In this document: positions 61,401-64,000 of the stretch, piece by piece
How the letters are laid out: each line of letters begins with the position of its first letter
How positions within the stretch are numbered: the first letter of the stretch is position 1
Assembly: GCF_016097555.1 (NCBI RefSeq)
Contig: NC_054702.1
Span: 108,335,227-108,399,226, forward strand
DNA length: 64,000 bases
Direction of reading: 5' to 3'
Origin: Gigantopelta aegis
Lineage: Eukaryota > Mollusca > Gastropoda > Neomphalida > Peltospiridae
Position numbers and translations under genes: made by a program
Notes under the pieces: model-generated
The model's database searches: none
Seen by the model: only the letters and a program-made list of their open reading frames with translations
What the model was told of the DNA's origin: nothing

Positions 61401-64000
61401 ATTAATTAACATTCACCTCATCTCAAACAAATTATATCCCCTATTTAAACTAGTGGTATATACATGAAATCATAAACACATTTTCTCAAACTGTCATCTT
61501 GTGGACTTTATTAATCATATGGCCTCTTAACACAGGTGTGTGTTTAATACAGCTAGAGCAGGTTTGACTGTACACAAAACCTACTGACTGAGCAGTATGC
61601 TGTTTTGAACTGATAGGTTGAAAGTAACACCAGCTTGTCATTGTTTAGTGATATAAAAGGAACAACAGCTTGTGGTGGTTTTGCTATATATAGAAGTGAC
61701 ACATTAACAATAGTTAATACAAGAAACATGTTTTATGTTAGTCATACTTTACCTGCTGTTAAGATGTGAACTGCGGGAATCTTTGTTAGAAAAGATCAGT
61801 TAAAGAATGTTGTTAAAAATTAAATTCTACCAAATATAATCTAATATATATATTGATGTCCAAAAGAAACTTTACATACATAAAATTTAAATAATTTGAT
61901 AAATATTGTAGCTAATCGAAAAGAACCAATTTAGAAACCACTTTACAAACACTTTGCATGTATCACAAAGTGCACTGTGACATTTAGATTGTGAACTTCA
62001 TGATATTGTTACATCCGTCACCTGTCTCAAAGGGCCTTTTTTTACACTGCCTTTGGTGGCTGCTTAACACAGTTTTGTCTGTATACAGGTAACAACTGGC
62101 ACTACTTACCTGTAAACTGTACTTTAAAGCATTGACCCTAGCTTTGCGGCAATGTAAAATAGTTTTTGGCTATTACTTTTTTTTTTTAATAGTTACTTAC
62201 AATTTTGTTACTTAAACTAAATTATCAATTTCAGAAAATCATAGGTGTTTCTGGTCATCCTGGTACTTCTAATTCATATGCAGGTATAAACTGTATCTAC
62301 TCTGTCGTTTTACTGTCCATCATGACCGATATGTACAAGAAACACTGAGTACACCATATTTCTTTTTAACAGCAGCCTAAACTGTAGGCAACAGGCCATT
62401 TCTGTTGTATCATTGCTGTATGCAAATACTGTATGATTAGGGAAAAGAAGTAAAGACTGTTTTATGTCATAAATGTAGATTTATTGAAATATGTGAGTTT
62501 TTATCAACCTTCACAGCTTCAAGTCGATAGAAATTCAAATGATTTTACACCAATATTATGGAAGCAAAAATATGTGTTATACAAAAATAGATTTTACTAT
62601 GTTTACAACTGCTTTATTGCTTGTTCAAGAATTAAAAAACCACATTAACTTGGCTTTACAAAGCAAAGTGTTTGGTTAATTACTATCTAGCAGTCACAAA
62701 CTATACTCAGTCACACAAATTACATGATCCAATATTTTTATTTCTGTATGACAAATGTTTTAGTGATGTAATGAAAAAGACTTCAAAACTTTTAAGGTAA
62801 AGGAAAAGTTACTTCATTCCTCATTTTAGAAATCAGAAATGCATTTTGCAAGTGCCAAACATATAAACTACATGAGTGTATATGAAGTTTATCAACTTTT
62901 TATTTTTATTTTTATTTTATATGCACACAAATCACCACTTCCAGTAGTATGTCAACATGCAAAAGGCATTGTTGTTCACAGATCATGGAATTTAAATGAT
63001 ACAGAATATTAGATAAATGAATCAATCAATGCTAAATTTGGAACCTATCTGACATTATCACAAGCCTGCATGGGGAAATAACTGAGCAAGGATCCCCATT
63101 TACCAAAACACAAGGACATTCTAAAACACGAGACTTCACACCCATGTATAAAATCTTTAGAACTTGCATGATCATATACTGGCGTAGGAAACGGGAGGGT
63201 GGGCGGCAACAGGGGCATGTGCTTCCCCCCACTTTTCAGATATTTTGCTTTATATTTGCTTTATAATAGTGTAAAAGTGTGTAAATATAAAAGTGTGCCG
63301 ACCCCCCACCCCCTCCACTTTTTGGCACCTTCCTATGCCACTGTCATATTTAAACCATAGAGATAACATCTAATATTAATATTTTGACATGATCAACTCT
63401 CACCTGGGTAACTGAAGTCAGGTCAGAAATGAACAATCCCTTAACTATTATTATTTTGGGGTGTAGATACTAAACCAGTTTGGTATCAACAAATTATTTA
63501 TATCATCTGTCACGAATATATGAAAGATAAAAGGTACACTACTTCTTTTCAGGTTGAAATGTTAAATCCTATGAGACAACTTAAACTTTATTTGCCTATC
63601 CAGTCTTTCATCACTATTGCGTCCTCGATTCCAATCAGCAATTACTGTAATAACCAAGTAATTACCGTAATACGCCAGTAATTACCGTAATACCTGGGAC
63701 AGATGATTTTCAAATGTGTCCTCCTAGTCGTTAATTTATGGGATGATCAATGCCACTGCCTAACCAGCAATGGAAAACTAAATTTATTACAGTGTTACAA
63801 GTGTATGTGAGTGTGTGCACAACGGAAGCAAAATCACATTACCTGTCCATACCCACAGGGTACTCATCAATCACCACAGCGACATTAAAGCAGATGCCAA
63901 GGTAAATGGTTTGTGTTTACTTTAAACTAAATTACATGTAAATATGCATACAAATTGCATAATATACACATCAGATATAAATCAAGATAAATGGTTTGTG

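Larger units (their letters stand above)
56390..64000. other. Long intron or upstream region of the KASH gene
   Basis: 7.6 kb with no exon I can support on either strand. It contains a (GAAT)n repeat at 59037-59075, a SINE at 60542-60818, and more complex, less AT-rich stretches at 58540-58900, 60180-60260 and 61030-61400. Confidence 0.55.

Noticed and set aside
63841-63960. Possible minus-strand first exon of the KASH gene near the window end (GGTATGGACAG plus gtaatg)
   Set aside because: All three frames hit stops near the only acceptor, and the phase does not match the first visible KASH exon.

Overview
The window is animal genomic DNA, most likely from a gastropod mollusc. Introns are large and AT-rich, two multi-exon genes have good animal homology, and the background is littered with tRNA-derived SINEs, Tc1/mariner and pogo/Tigger DNA transposons, MITEs, a LINE tail, minisatellites and long G/C homopolymers. 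The mollusc assignment is an inference from the SINE type and gene sequences; no database search was possible.

Both genes lie on the minus strand. Gene 1 (3625-28367, with a possible untranslated 5' exon near 31317) is DZANK1, the double zinc ribbon and ankyrin repeat protein. I traced 19 coding exons whose splice sites and reading phases agree throughout, giving 754 residues, about the size of the human protein. It has an N-terminal beta-sandwich-like domain, five four-cysteine zinc ribbons and C-terminal ankyrin repeats. Its first large coding intron holds, on the same strand, a 165-nt U1 snRNA gene or close variant (21219-21383).

Gene 2 (47048-56389, 5' end not seen) encodes a KASH-domain protein of the outer nuclear membrane. 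Eleven in-phase exons give the last 1079 residues: a long acidic and serine-rich region, a spectrin-like coiled-coil region, one transmembrane helix and a 28-residue luminal tail ending in PPPF. Its N-terminus lies upstream of 56389, either unrecognised here or beyond the window.

The rest is non-coding. At 1-3624, downstream of DZANK1, there is a 50-bp minisatellite (about 31 copies). The stretch 31.4-47 kb between the genes is a repeat graveyard: SINEs, a 93-bp satellite grown from SINE sequence, two Tc1 fragments, a pogo/Tigger element with intact ends, and several MITEs. At 56.4-64 kb there is unannotated intron or upstream DNA. A recurring theme is that exon edges of both genes, with their splice sites, have been copied into the adjacent introns.
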